Below, in pieces: positions 28,369-37,577 of a stretch of 64,000 bases of DNA. Source of the stretch: Pseudoalteromonas viridis (GTDB lineage: Bacteria; Pseudomonadota; Gammaproteobacteria; Enterobacterales; Alteromonadaceae). Positions within the stretch are counted from its first letter, which is position 1. The number at the start of each line of letters is the position of its first letter. Under the pieces are notes generated by a model. That model saw nothing but the letters and a program-made list of their open reading frames with translations. It had not been told where the DNA came from and made no database searches. The DNA lies in NCBI RefSeq assembly GCF_017742995.1, contig NZ_CP072426.1, forward strand, positions 1,178,001 through 1,242,000. The letters are read 5' to 3'. Made by a program: the position numbers and the translations under genes.

Positions 28369-31300
28369 ATGAAACATTTGGGGTACTTATTTGGTTTAAG
28401 TGTTGCTGCGCTGCCCATTTCCAGTGCACTCGCTGACATCAAATCTCAATCACTGCATAACAAGCAATTCTTGTGGGCTGACCTGAAGCAGGTTATTTCA
28501 GAAAGTCACGCTCATCCATTTACAGCGTCAACACTTGAAGCAGACAGACTAACTACAGAAAATAAAGCACACAAAGTTCACTATAAATTAACAAAAAGAA
28601 CAGGTGCTCCCACTGTCTATGAACACTATCGTGCTTATGTCGGAGATTATCCGGTCCTATCAAGTAACCTGGTGATTGTGCGCGACAACCGGGGTGAAAT
28701 CCGCCAGGCAATGGGCAAGCTGATAAGTGGAGCAACACTTGAGGAACAGGCCCAGTTTCATATTATGGCGCCGAGCCAATTAAGCCAACGTATTGAAGCG
28801 CTGCCAGCGCTCAGTGGTGTTACCAAGTATCATTTTGAAAAAGCATTTATTTTAAAAAGCAATGCGCTACTTCCCGTCATCGAAGTCCTGGCAACCTTTA
28901 AAGATAAAAAAGAGAAAATACTGCTTCACGCAAACGACCTGTCACTCATCTCTCAATCCCACAATATGTCATTTGCTTTTTCTCAGCAGTCGCTGAAAAA
29001 CGCAGGTTACGTAGCAGGCGGAGGCATAGGCGGAAACGACAAGCTGGGCGCAATATGCTACTCCCCCAGCCCTGACAGTATGCAAAATTGTACCAGTTAT
29101 CAGTTTGACGAAATTGCCCCTAAAGGTGCGGAGCTCAGGTTTGAGGACCTAAGCCAGCACGCTATTTTTTCTGAATTTAACGGCTACCCCTTCATTGTCA
29201 AAAAAGAAAATAACAACTGTATTCTAGATAACCCTTATGTAGTGACTTACGATGCAGCGGTCTCCGAAACGACCCCGGTTTCTTATGTTTGTCAGGCGAA
29301 CAACGAAAACTTTGTAAAAAGCGACATTGACCAAACATTTGACGCCTACTACAGCTACAGCCCAGCAAACGAAGCACATTTTAACGCCGGCCTGGTTATG
29401 CAGTACTTCCACAACCAACTAAAGACTTTGTACCCACAACAAAACCTTGACTGTGACAACAGCGGTTACTGCATTAAACCGCTTTCCCAGAAAGTAAACA
29501 GAAACACCATTTTTGGCACTAACTCCGCTTCCTGGGATGGTGAATTTGTTAACTATGGCTCAGGCAACGGTGGATATGAATATTTTGCTCTGACCGGTAT
29601 GAGTATAGCGGCGCATGAAATCGCCCATGCTATTACCGAGTGGAACTCAGGGCTGAGCAGAGAAGGCGTCGACAGTGCAATTAACGAAGGGCTATCCGAT
29701 ATCTCTGCGATTGCAATACTCGACTATTATCAGCATACCGCATCGGGCGCTTACACACAGTCTCAGGCATTTACGGATCAATTTACCGACCAAACGGGGT
29801 TGTATACTAAGAACCGTAAGTGGTGGTATGGCTGGGATGTATTCCCACAGGACAAAGCGGCACGTTTTTTTGAATTACCGTCCTGGGATGGCAGAAGCAT
29901 AGATCACGTCAAAGATTTTACCACAGCCAAAACCGGTCATGATAATGGAGGCGTACTGAGAAAAGCGTTTTATGAACTGGTTAAAACGCAGGGCTGGACG
30001 ATTCAACAAGCTTATCGGCTATTTTTGCGCGCCAACACGTCTGGCTGTGTATTCTCAGGTATGTCTTTAAATGAGTTTGGCTTCTGTCTGGTCGATCAAA
30101 CCGCCCACATTCAGGTCGGCAACAAATCTTTGAACCAAATTAAGGCAGATGTATCGCAAAGCCTGGCTGGTGTCGGTATTTCTACGGGGATTGGACTGTC
30201 GACTTTGGACGCCGATGCTTGGCTTAACTACAATCAGGCCAGCTATGATTTAAGCCGTATCGCACAGGATACCATTCGCAGTATTGATGTAAACTGGGGA
30301 GACGGCCAGAGTGAGAGTTGGCAGCGCGATAGTGGCACGGCAATCTATCCCTTTTTAAAGCGCAGTAAACAAGTAGTTGAAGACACCCTGATCCGATTCT
30401 CTGTCAATGTAACCACCGAGGATCAAAATGGTAACCAGGCAAGCCAGTCGGCTTATCAGCATTTTTATAGCCGCCCTGCAACATTGCGCTGTGAGCCATT
30501 TATGAACAACGCGGTGTTACACACCAGCACTCTGTCTATCAGTAACTTTACTTTGTCGGGACTCAACGCCGGATATAGAGCAAAACTAGATACGCCATGG
30601 CCTGTTGCAAAACCAAGAGAGCATACTCTGAGCTTTGCACAGGATCTCAGTGGAAAACGTGTTTCCGTGTACTTTGATAGCAACAGAAACGGACTGATGG
30701 AGTCGAACGAAGCGGTGCTTTCGAATCAAACCATCGCAGGGAATAGTGTGAAGTTCACACTTGATCAACAGACTAATCGCGGTCTTGGTTTGCTGCGTGT
30801 CGTCATAACCAATACTGAGTTTGACTATTCCTTGCTGGATGCCTGTGGTGTCGCAGACAACGCTCAGGTTGTGGATGTGATGATGGATGTAGACTCAGAC
30901 AACCTGCCACTGATCTCTGATTTTGAGATTCAATATCTTGATGGCAACCGGGTCAAATTCATTAACACCTCTCAGGTCAACGACACTAAAAACCCACAAT
31001 TCTACTGGCAATTCGGTTTTAATAACCGCACTACTACCGCAAGAGATCCCGGGGTAATTGACTACCCAGCCAACGGTGGTCAGTTTGATGTGTCACTACA
31101 GATACAATATGCCGATCAGAGCGAGACAGATACCAAGTATGCCCGCATCTCACTGGATCCAGTAAACACTTGTCCGGCCAAGATCTCGGATGGTAACAAT
31201 GCCGATGTCATCTATATTGACGACATGAAACTGTTCAACTACTCAACACTGATTGCCAATGTGCCTTCAGCTGCGGGATTCAACCGTGACGGTTACAGCC

Positions 31301-31734
31301 TGAACAATTTAAACGGCACTGATATTAAGAGGAGAACCTATATTAGTGCTGAAATCATGACCAACCTGATGCCACGCGCAACTGCCGAAAACTTGCTGCA
31401 AAGCGGTCACCGCGATGTACGCTTTACCATTTGGCTGGATGCAGACGGCAACGATCAGTTCGCACCTTCTGAGTCTGGATTAGACAACGATCCGAACTAT
31501 AACTACTGGATAGACAACAGTCAGTGCACAACGATTTCCGGTTCAGAATATTGCCGGATCACTGCTACCAAATCACTGACCCTACCAAATGTCAGTACCT
31601 GGGACTGGTCAAAGTGGTTTGTATTGCGTGCCAAATTAGAAGAAGGTCCAGCCAATGACTATAAGTCAGACGCTTGTAACAGATTTAATTACGGTGAAAT
31701 TGAAGACCTCAGAATCAAAGTCACCCGTTATTAA
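28369..31734 (+). CDS. Exported M4-type metalloprotease with PKD-like and GEVED domains
   Basis: 1121 residues. Signal peptide about 1-22 (ends SALA), FTP-like propeptide (YEHYRAYVGDYPVL), M4 catalytic domain with H416-E-I-A-H420, E440 in AINEGLSD and His in GHDNGGVLRKAFYEL. C-terminal modules: a beta domain with DSNRNGLMESNE (about 740-860, itself GEVED-like), a PKD-like domain (about 865-950), and a terminal GEVED domain ending FNYGEIED (1109-1113). The protein resembles secreted vibriolysin-type enzymes with accessory surface-binding modules. The same GEVED module forms the separate small protein at 35155, a link between the protease and the downstream gene run. AAGGAC precedes the ATG. 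Confidence 0.92.
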   Translation: MKHLGYLFGLSVAALPISSALADIKSQSLHNKQFLWADLKQVISESHAHPFTASTLEADRLTTENKAHKVHYKLTKRTGAPTVYEHYRAYVGDYPVLSSNLVIVRDNRGEIRQAMGKLISGATLEEQAQFHIMAPSQLSQRIEALPALSGVTKYHFEKAFILKSNALLPVIEVLATFKDKKEKILLHANDLSLISQSHNMSFAFSQQSLKNAGYVAGGGIGGNDKLGAICYSPSPDSMQNCTSYQFDEIAPKGAELRFEDLSQHAIFSEFNGYPFIVKKENNNCILDNPYVVTYDAAVSETTPVSYVCQANNENFVKSDIDQTFDAYYSYSPANEAHFNAGLVMQYFHNQLKTLYPQQNLDCDNSGYCIKPLSQKVNRNTIFGTNSASWDGEFVNYGSGNGGYEYFALTGMSIAAHEIAHAITEWNSGLSREGVDSAINEGLSDISAIAILDYYQHTASGAYTQSQAFTDQFTDQTGLYTKNRKWWYGWDVFPQDKAARFFELPSWDGRSIDHVKDFTTAKTGHDNGGVLRKAFYELVKTQGWTIQQAYRLFLRANTSGCVFSGMSLNEFGFCLVDQTAHIQVGNKSLNQIKADVSQSLAGVGISTGIGLSTLDADAWLNYNQASYDLSRIAQDTIRSIDVNWGDGQSESWQRDSGTAIYPFLKRSKQVVEDTLIRFSVNVTTEDQNGNQASQSAYQHFYSRPATLRCEPFMNNAVLHTSTLSISNFTLSGLNAGYRAKLDTPWPVAKPREHTLSFAQDLSGKRVSVYFDSNRNGLMESNEAVLSNQTIAGNSVKFTLDQQTNRGLGLLRVVITNTEFDYSLLDACGVADNAQVVDVMMDVDSDNLPLISDFEIQYLDGNRVKFINTSQVNDTKNPQFYWQFGFNNRTTTARDPGVIDYPANGGQFDVSLQIQYADQSETDTKYARISLDPVNTCPAKISDGNNADVIYIDDMKLFNYSTLIANVPSAAGFNRDGYSLNNLNGTDIKRRTYISAEIMTNLMPRATAENLLQSGHRDVRFTIWLDADGNDQFAPSESGLDNDPNYNYWIDNSQCTTISGSEYCRITATKSLTLPNVSTWDWSKWFVLRAKLEEGPANDYKSDACNRFNYGEIEDLRIKVTRY

Positions 31735-31754
31735 CTAAAACCGCTCGCAGTAAT

Positions 31755-31778
31755 GTAGGCAAAGGCGACTTTGCCTAC
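31755..31778 (+). promoter_or_regulatory. Intercistronic stem-loop after protease 2
   Basis: GTAGGCAAAG pairs perfectly with CTTTGCCTAC around a four-base loop. No T-run follows, so it looks like an mRNA-stabilising or partial-attenuation element between the protease and the Hint-protein gene rather than a full terminator. Confidence 0.55.
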
Positions 31779-31814
31779 GAGCTACCTCATAAAACCACTC
31801 AAAAAGGAAACTTT

Positions 31815-33842
31815 ATGAAACTTGTTAGCCTAGCAGTTATTGCTGCTTTGGGAGGGGCTTCTCTTGCTACTGTCGCGAGTCCTTTGTCCGAAAATAGCAC
31901 TGTTTTACCTAAGTCTACATTACAATTTCAGGCATTAAGCAGTGCAGAAAAAGTACAACAACGACTGAGTAAGCATGGCCTTAATAAGAGCAACCGCCCA
32001 CATCTGTTTAACCTGCTGGAAAAACGCGAGCAGACTAAGAAATTTGGGCACAAAGCTGCGCAGACAGCACAACTTAGCAGCCTGAGCAATAGCATCAGCT
32101 CAAATTGCAACGCCGATAAAGTATGTTCATTTTTCAAACACATGGGTTTGAGAGCCGTCAAGGATGCGTCAGGCACTGAATATGTGATGATCTCAGCCAT
32201 TAACAGTGAAGTGGCATCAACCACTTATACCTTTATCGACATTGCGCTGATTGACGAAAACGGCCAGGACATCACCATTCCACGATTTGCTGAGTACTAT
32301 GGTGAAGGGATTTCCAAAAAGCGCATGGACATAGCGTCGCTTGGTAAGCTCAGCGATATCCTGCCAAGACTGCTCGCTGCAGAGCAAATTTTCGCTGATG
32401 CCTGGGTGACCGTGGTATATATCGACGAAAATGGCAATGAAGTTGCTGAAGATAAAAACACCATCGTTGAGTATTCCAAAGAAACACTGCTGGCTGAATT
32501 AGGCTATCAGAATGCGCTTTCAGCCGGTCAGGACTTAAAACACGCCACTGCGTCAACGCAGGCATGGAATGAAGCACTCTCCTTGTCATCTATGCCGACC
32601 ATCCAGCAAGGTGCGATCCTGGAAAGTGCCGTCACCAACCCGGTTGATAAAAAAGAGATTAATGCTGATCCGACACTCGACCGTATCAAAATCTGCCTGA
32701 ACCGTATGTACAATGACTGTGATTATGACGCGGTCTACCCTCACGGTACCCCAAATGACCAATTAAAGGTGCTTGTACCGTTTTCTGGTTTTCGTGATGT
32801 CATGGGTAAAGTGACCAAGATTTATCGCCCGGACTGGAGCACCAAAGACGTGACCTATGACGCCAATGGTAATCCGAGCTATTCAGTCAAGCCTGCGGGC
32901 AACCAGCCAGTAGGGCTTTACCATGGCACCGAGATTTTCATTCAGACGAAAGAAGGCGGTGGCGCGTCCAGGTTAGGCGGTTACCAGGGTTCTGAACACC
33001 TATTCTCTGATCATATTTCACTGAAATATTTGCAAAAGCAAGTCGGTAACAACGTCTACGATTACACTCGCATCTCATGGAACATCCCACGCTCAAAAGG
33101 GGTGTTTGGTGATGCAACCCTTTATGGTCGTTATGCCGATGCGCATTGGATAATGAACTTATCGGTTGAAGTTGAGCAAGAAATGCGTGGCAGAAAACGT
33201 CTGCGTAATTTCACCTACGTTGTAGGCAGCACAGACATGCCTGAAGAGCAAACCTGGACAGACATCGAGCACCCGCCTATGCAAATGGTATACAGCTGCC
33301 TGGCAAAGGGCTCGATGATCATGCTGGCCAATGGCAAACAACTGCCAATCGAACAGTTACAGGTTGGCGACTTGGTGCTTGGCGCAAGCCAGTTTGCGCC
33401 GAACTCACACATGCCGCTTGAAATCAAAGACGTATCAATTGGTGTTGAAGCCTTACCTATGATCAAGATCACTACAGATTCAGGCAAAGAACTGCTACTT
33501 ACTGAATCACACCCTGTGGTCACTCAATCTGGCGTCTCGGCTTGGGCCAATAAGGTTCAGCAAGGTGACCGTATTCACACCACCAATGGCCTGGAGCTGG
33601 TCACTAAAATAGAGCAAGTGAAATACGAGGACAATGTTTACAACCTCAAGCTGGCTCGTACCTCTGATGATCCAAAGCACATTACCGGTGAGACTTTCTC
33701 AATGTTTGCAAATGGCCTGCAGGTAGGCGATCTGGCAATGCAAAGTGACAATGAATTTGAGGATGAAGTGGAAACAACACAAGATGTCCTAAATCGAATT
33801 CCTGAAGCTTGGCACAAAGATTACCTAAACAGCATTCAGTAA
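31815..33842 (+). CDS. Exported protein with C-terminal Hint (intein/hedgehog-type) domain
   Basis: 675 residues. Signal peptide about 1-22. Residues 23-494 match no domain I recognise; the part at about 290-490 is beta-rich. From Cys495 the sequence is Hint-like: CLAKGSMIMLANGK (nucleophilic Cys plus the G-[ST]-x-I-x-L-x-[DN]-G pattern), VGDLVLGA, the TxxH block as TESHP with His566, VYNLKL, and FSMFANGLQVGD. About 30 acidic residues follow. Hint domains self-cleave at their first Cys. The terminal His-Asn of splicing inteins is missing, so N-terminal release or a hedgehog-like reaction is more likely than splicing. AAAGGAAAC precedes the start. It opens the run of exported genes that includes three MACPF-like proteins. 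Hint call good; role unknown. Confidence 0.8.
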   Translation: MKLVSLAVIAALGGASLATVASPLSENSTVLPKSTLQFQALSSAEKVQQRLSKHGLNKSNRPHLFNLLEKREQTKKFGHKAAQTAQLSSLSNSISSNCNADKVCSFFKHMGLRAVKDASGTEYVMISAINSEVASTTYTFIDIALIDENGQDITIPRFAEYYGEGISKKRMDIASLGKLSDILPRLLAAEQIFADAWVTVVYIDENGNEVAEDKNTIVEYSKETLLAELGYQNALSAGQDLKHATASTQAWNEALSLSSMPTIQQGAILESAVTNPVDKKEINADPTLDRIKICLNRMYNDCDYDAVYPHGTPNDQLKVLVPFSGFRDVMGKVTKIYRPDWSTKDVTYDANGNPSYSVKPAGNQPVGLYHGTEIFIQTKEGGGASRLGGYQGSEHLFSDHISLKYLQKQVGNNVYDYTRISWNIPRSKGVFGDATLYGRYADAHWIMNLSVEVEQEMRGRKRLRNFTYVVGSTDMPEEQTWTDIEHPPMQMVYSCLAKGSMIMLANGKQLPIEQLQVGDLVLGASQFAPNSHMPLEIKDVSIGVEALPMIKITTDSGKELLLTESHPVVTQSGVSAWANKVQQGDRIHTTNGLELVTKIEQVKYEDNVYNLKLARTSDDPKHITGETFSMFANGLQVGDLAMQSDNEFEDEVETTQDVLNRIPEAWHKDYLNSIQ

Positions 33843-33857
33843 GCAGGAAACAAACCA

Positions 33858-33884
33858 GTGAGGCCTCTACGGGGGCCTCTTCAC
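33858..33884 (+). promoter_or_regulatory. Intercistronic stem-loop after Hint gene
   Basis: GAGGCC pairs with GGCCTC around an eight-base loop, with outer GTG/CAC able to extend it past two unpaired bases. No T-run. It lies between the Hint-protein stop and the ribosome-binding site (GGAG) of the first MACPF-like gene. Confidence 0.45.
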
Positions 33885-33896
33885 GGAGTGAACACA

Positions 33897-35144
33897 ATGA
33901 ATAAAAATCAATTCATTTGCCTTGCGCTGGCACTAACCGCATCCCAGGCCCTTGCGCAGGCAACCAAAACGCCAGAGAAACTCAGCGAATTAGCCCCGCT
34001 CTCAGCAGAGGCAAAGAGCATAGATTTAGTGCCACTTGGTACAGCGCATCAAAGCAAAGGCGATGTCTTATTGGGCATTCAGACTGTACAGGGCATGGCC
34101 GTTGAGCACCTGGGTAATACCAATATCGACTTTCGCGTTGGCGTAGACTTAAGATATGAACAGGCGCTCAAACTCATTGACGGTAAGGTCGATGCCGGCT
34201 TTAAATTCCCGGCAGTACGCGTTGACGCAGGCGCAAACTATGCCAAAGATATCAGCGCAGACCGTTACACAGGTACCTATACCGTGTATTCGTCAGTCAA
34301 ACCTAAGTCGCGCATTTTAATGCCAAGTTCAGACCAGGGTTACCAACCAACGCAGGCAGCCATTGAGCTGGCGCAAGCTTATCCGGGCAACAAAGCGGCA
34401 AACCTGGGGGATGGCTTTGTGCAGGGTTTTGCCTATGGTTCCAACGTCGTGATCAATATGAAAATTGATTATCGCAATGAGGAAGACAAACGCAAGATCG
34501 GTGGCTACCTCAGCGTTGACTGGATAGGTAAGGTCAAGGTTGATGGCCAGCTACAAAAAATTGATGAGGAGAAAAGACAGTCCGTTAAAATTTCCATCAG
34601 CGGCTATCAAAGTGGTGGCGATCCAAACCGACTGTTGAGCATTATCCCCAATGGCATTATGCGTTGTACGCTGCTGAACCCGGAGCCTTGCTTCAACCTG
34701 TTCGAAGCCGCTGTAAACTACTTGAAATCAGATTACATCAACCAGTTTAATTCACTGGATGATTACAACATCACTGACAGCTATGTCACAAAGTATCTGG
34801 ATTCTGGCGCGGGTCTCCAACAGTTAATCCCGGACGCCGGCTATACCCAGGTCAACTACCTGACAAAGCTCGTTGTTAAAGAACTGACTTCCCGCTGGAT
34901 TGAAGAGCGACTCACCTACCGCAGAGCGAAAAACCTGCAACGCTACTATGCTGCACAGTTCACCGCTGAGCAATTGAATCAGCTACAGGAAATTGAAACA
35001 TCCAGTCGCGCCAATGCCAACCTGTTCGCAGATATGGTCGACTATTGTGAGCGCAATCCAGAAGGCAATTACTGCCTCGACTATGAGTCAGGTAACTTAG
35101 CTTACTATCGCGACTACAGCGCTATCAGCGACGTATTAAAGTAA
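33897..35144 (+). CDS. Exported MACPF/CDC-superfamily-like protein 1 (putative pore former)
   Basis: 415 residues. Signal peptide 1-20 (ends ALA). The layout follows the MACPF fold: an amphipathic strand-helix region (about 84-140, LRYEQALKLIDG to YTVYSSVKPKSRIL), the core segment GDGFV-x4-YGSNVVINMKIDY (171-192; MACPF form is YGTHF...GG), an alternating strand region to 235, then SGGDP (239-243) and a helical tail. Two further homologues lie downstream; the 36039 protein is the closest (GDEFV, QGGDP). MACPF proteins oligomerise into membrane pores. I chose the ATG behind GGAG; an upstream GTG 13 codons earlier is less likely. Superfamily call rests on motif order without a search. Confidence 0.65.
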   Translation: MNKNQFICLALALTASQALAQATKTPEKLSELAPLSAEAKSIDLVPLGTAHQSKGDVLLGIQTVQGMAVEHLGNTNIDFRVGVDLRYEQALKLIDGKVDAGFKFPAVRVDAGANYAKDISADRYTGTYTVYSSVKPKSRILMPSSDQGYQPTQAAIELAQAYPGNKAANLGDGFVQGFAYGSNVVINMKIDYRNEEDKRKIGGYLSVDWIGKVKVDGQLQKIDEEKRQSVKISISGYQSGGDPNRLLSIIPNGIMRCTLLNPEPCFNLFEAAVNYLKSDYINQFNSLDDYNITDSYVTKYLDSGAGLQQLIPDAGYTQVNYLTKLVVKELTSRWIEERLTYRRAKNLQRYYAAQFTAEQLNQLQEIETSSRANANLFADMVDYCERNPEGNYCLDYESGNLAYYRDYSAISDVLK

Positions 35145-35154
35145 GGATACCATT

Positions 35155-36027
35155 ATGAAAAAGTTTTCTATAAGCACATCGATTGTGTCTGCTGCCCTGG
35201 CTTTACCCCTGTTGGGTGCCACAGCACAGGCACAGGATCTCAGCGATGCACAACTACAGGAAGCCCGTTATAGCGAGCTTGGCGACATGCTAACGGTGAC
35301 AGAGGCTCAGGGCCGATTCGCCTGGATGAAAAAGTGCTACGACGGTTTACTCGTTGAACTGTGGGAGCAAATGTTTGATACCCGCGACATCGTCAGCAAG
35401 GAAGAAAAACTGCGCCAGCTCAAAGAGCTGTGGCTGTCGGCAGATAAAATCGCTGCGGGCAAAGCACAATATGTGACCTTTGCTAATGAGGATTTCAGCA
35501 ATCCGTATAATTGGGTTGCAGGCACCAGTGAAAATCAGGCATGTACACTTATGCCCCCTGAGTATCAGCCTGTGGCATTGAAAACCACGGTGCTGTCACA
35601 TAACTATTGTGACAATGCCAGTTTTGATAACGAGTGGGAATGGATAGCCAAAGTCACCGTTGAAGACTTCCAACATCAATCAGGCACTAAAGCACATACT
35701 ATGGTATCTGGTAAGGTCGTTACACTCCCTGCAAATCGAAGCGTCAAGGTGTCTATCACGCCGGGTAATCTTGAGCCCGATTTTCCTTCGTACGTCGTTG
35801 CACGAGTCTGGGTTGACTGGGATCACAATGGCCAGCTGGACAGCAGTGAAATGGTCTATAAATCTGCATCAGATGGAGAGTTCAAGTTTACCATGGACAT
35901 TCCGGCAGATGTACCTGAGGGGACGACACTGATGCGCATTGCAACCGATGCAGGCGGTGGCTCAGACAACGCTTGCTCCCGTGTTCAATATGGTGAAGTC
36001 GAAGACTACCTTGTAACGGTTCGTTAA
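35155..36027 (+). CDS. Exported GEVED-domain protein
   Basis: 290 residues. Signal peptide 1-26 (ends AQAQ). Residues 28-130 are a helical region with no recognised domain (WMKKCYDGLLVELWEQMF). From about 150 to the end it is a GEVED beta domain: VWVDWDHNGQLDSSEM, LMRIATDAGG, and the terminal GEVEDY at 280-285. GEVED domains are common at the C-terminus of secreted adhesins and proteases. Four Cys could form disulfides. It sits 10 bases after the first MACPF-like gene and 11 before the second, each behind AAGGA, so all three are surely co-transcribed. Binding or targeting partner is a guess from context. Confidence 0.8.
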   Translation: MKKFSISTSIVSAALALPLLGATAQAQDLSDAQLQEARYSELGDMLTVTEAQGRFAWMKKCYDGLLVELWEQMFDTRDIVSKEEKLRQLKELWLSADKIAAGKAQYVTFANEDFSNPYNWVAGTSENQACTLMPPEYQPVALKTTVLSHNYCDNASFDNEWEWIAKVTVEDFQHQSGTKAHTMVSGKVVTLPANRSVKVSITPGNLEPDFPSYVVARVWVDWDHNGQLDSSEMVYKSASDGEFKFTMDIPADVPEGTTLMRIATDAGGGSDNACSRVQYGEVEDYLVTVR

Positions 36028-36038
36028 GGAAAGATGAT

Positions 36039-37517
36039 ATGAAACCTATTTATTTATCTGTTTTTGCACTGGCAATGACAGGACAAAGCCTTGCTGCGCA
36101 AGAAAAAGAGGCGAATATTTCAAGCGCCAACTTGTCTGGCTCTGTGATCTCAGGCCTGATCAACGATCATGTGGCCATAGGGACTGCATACGATAGCCAA
36201 AAGAAGCGTTTCCTCAATGTACAGCCCGTTGCTGGCGTGGTTGACGAGACCTTCGGTAATACCGAGCTTAAGTTTAAAACCGGTATTGATATGAGCTATG
36301 ACGACATGCTAAATACCTTAAATGGTAGCGTTGATGTCGACGTCAACTTCCCGGTTGTACGAGTATCAGCCGGTGCCTCTTTAGCCAAAGAAATGGCTTC
36401 CAGCACTTACTCAAGTTCATACACCTTTAGCGCGTCAAGCACACCGAAAAAGCGTCTGTTCCTGCCAAAAGATCAGAACCTGGGCTACACCCTGTCACAG
36501 GTAGGCAGTGATGTCGCCAACAACCATCAGACCAAACTGCAAACACTGGTTGGCGATGAGTTTGTCACCGGTGTTGAATACGGTGCAAACGTACTGGTCA
36601 ACCTAAAGATCGATTACGGCAGCAACAAAGACAAGTCAGACATTGGCGGTTATCTGGATGTCGATTTATATGGGGGTGTATTCAATGTGGGCGGTCAGCT
36701 GAGATACCTGAAGGACGAAACCAAATCTTCGGTGAAGATCACGGTGCGTGCCATCCAGCAAGGGGGCGATCCAAAGCAGCTGCTGACCATTATACCAAAC
36801 AACATCATTACCTGTTCACTGGACAACCCAGAGCCATGCTTTGATATGTTCTATGAAGCCGTGAAGTATGCCAAGTCTGGTTTCAACTCGCAGCTCAACT
36901 CACTGAGCGACTACAATGTGGTGCGTTACTACACCACGCGTTACGAGAACTCCTCACTGGCGCTGCGCGCATTAGTGCCAGAGTATCAGGTAGTCAGAAA
37001 TGCGACAAAATGGCTGATCAGTGAACTTGAAGATGATTTCAAGCAGGCAATTTTGGACGAGCAACGTGCCGATAAACTGCTCAATAGCTATTATGCCTAC
37101 TTACCCGCATCACAGCGCCTGGCAGTGGAGCAGATTAAAGACCTGGCCTATGACAATGCCTGGTTCTTCTTCAATGCCGCCCAGTTTTGCCGCGACAACC
37201 CGTTTGGTTATGCGTGTGAAAACAAGGTGCAGGAAATGAAGAGTGCCTGTGTGCAGCGCGGTAAAAACTGCCCAGCCACCTACAATGTGACTGACTTGCA
37301 ACTGCCAAGTAATGATCAGCAGGACTGGAAACAGTGCGAACTGGCAAGGCAAGAAGCCGTGCGTGCCGGTATCGTTACTGAGGAGCAAAGCGCCCGCTTC
37401 AGAAACATGCGCTGGGCCCCGACTTTCATCGACGTCACAGCCCCGGCTCGTGGGATCCTGAACTGGCGTTTATGTGAAGGCGCTCTGACCACTTATGGTA
37501 CGGCGTTTGCGCAATAA
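36039..37517 (+). CDS. Exported MACPF/CDC-superfamily-like protein 2 (putative pore former)
   Basis: 492 residues. Signal peptide 1-20 (ends SLAA). Close in pattern to the 33897 protein: GNTELKFKTGIDM, the helix-strand stretch about 87-140 (NFPVVRVSAGASLAKE), GDEFV at 172-176 followed by EYGANVLVNLKIDY, and QGGDP at 241-245. Both share the block CxLxNPEPCF (CSLDNPEPCF here), a probable disulfide. A helical tail follows, with an extra Cys-rich C-terminal extension of about 80 residues (CVQRGKNC region) not found in the first protein. A stem-loop with a T-rich end separates it from the third homologue. Same reasoning and limits as for protein 1. Confidence 0.65.
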   Translation: MKPIYLSVFALAMTGQSLAAQEKEANISSANLSGSVISGLINDHVAIGTAYDSQKKRFLNVQPVAGVVDETFGNTELKFKTGIDMSYDDMLNTLNGSVDVDVNFPVVRVSAGASLAKEMASSTYSSSYTFSASSTPKKRLFLPKDQNLGYTLSQVGSDVANNHQTKLQTLVGDEFVTGVEYGANVLVNLKIDYGSNKDKSDIGGYLDVDLYGGVFNVGGQLRYLKDETKSSVKITVRAIQQGGDPKQLLTIIPNNIITCSLDNPEPCFDMFYEAVKYAKSGFNSQLNSLSDYNVVRYYTTRYENSSLALRALVPEYQVVRNATKWLISELEDDFKQAILDEQRADKLLNSYYAYLPASQRLAVEQIKDLAYDNAWFFFNAAQFCRDNPFGYACENKVQEMKSACVQRGKNCPATYNVTDLQLPSNDQQDWKQCELARQEAVRAGIVTEEQSARFRNMRWAPTFIDVTAPARGILNWRLCEGALTTYGTAFAQ

Positions 37518-37529
37518 CCTGCCATAATT

Positions 37530-37565
37530 AATCGCAATGTGCCGGAGCACATTGCGATTTCTTTT
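37530..37565 (+). terminator. Strong hairpin with T-rich tail between MACPF-like genes 2 and 3
   Basis: AATCGCAATGTGC pairs perfectly (13 bp) with GCACATTGCGATT around a four-base loop, followed by TCTTTT. It resembles a rho-independent terminator but sits only 60 bases from the third gene, whose ribosome-binding site follows at once. It may act as a partial attenuator setting the ratio of the third protein. Confidence 0.7.
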
Positions 37566-37577
37566 CAGGGAGCGGAT

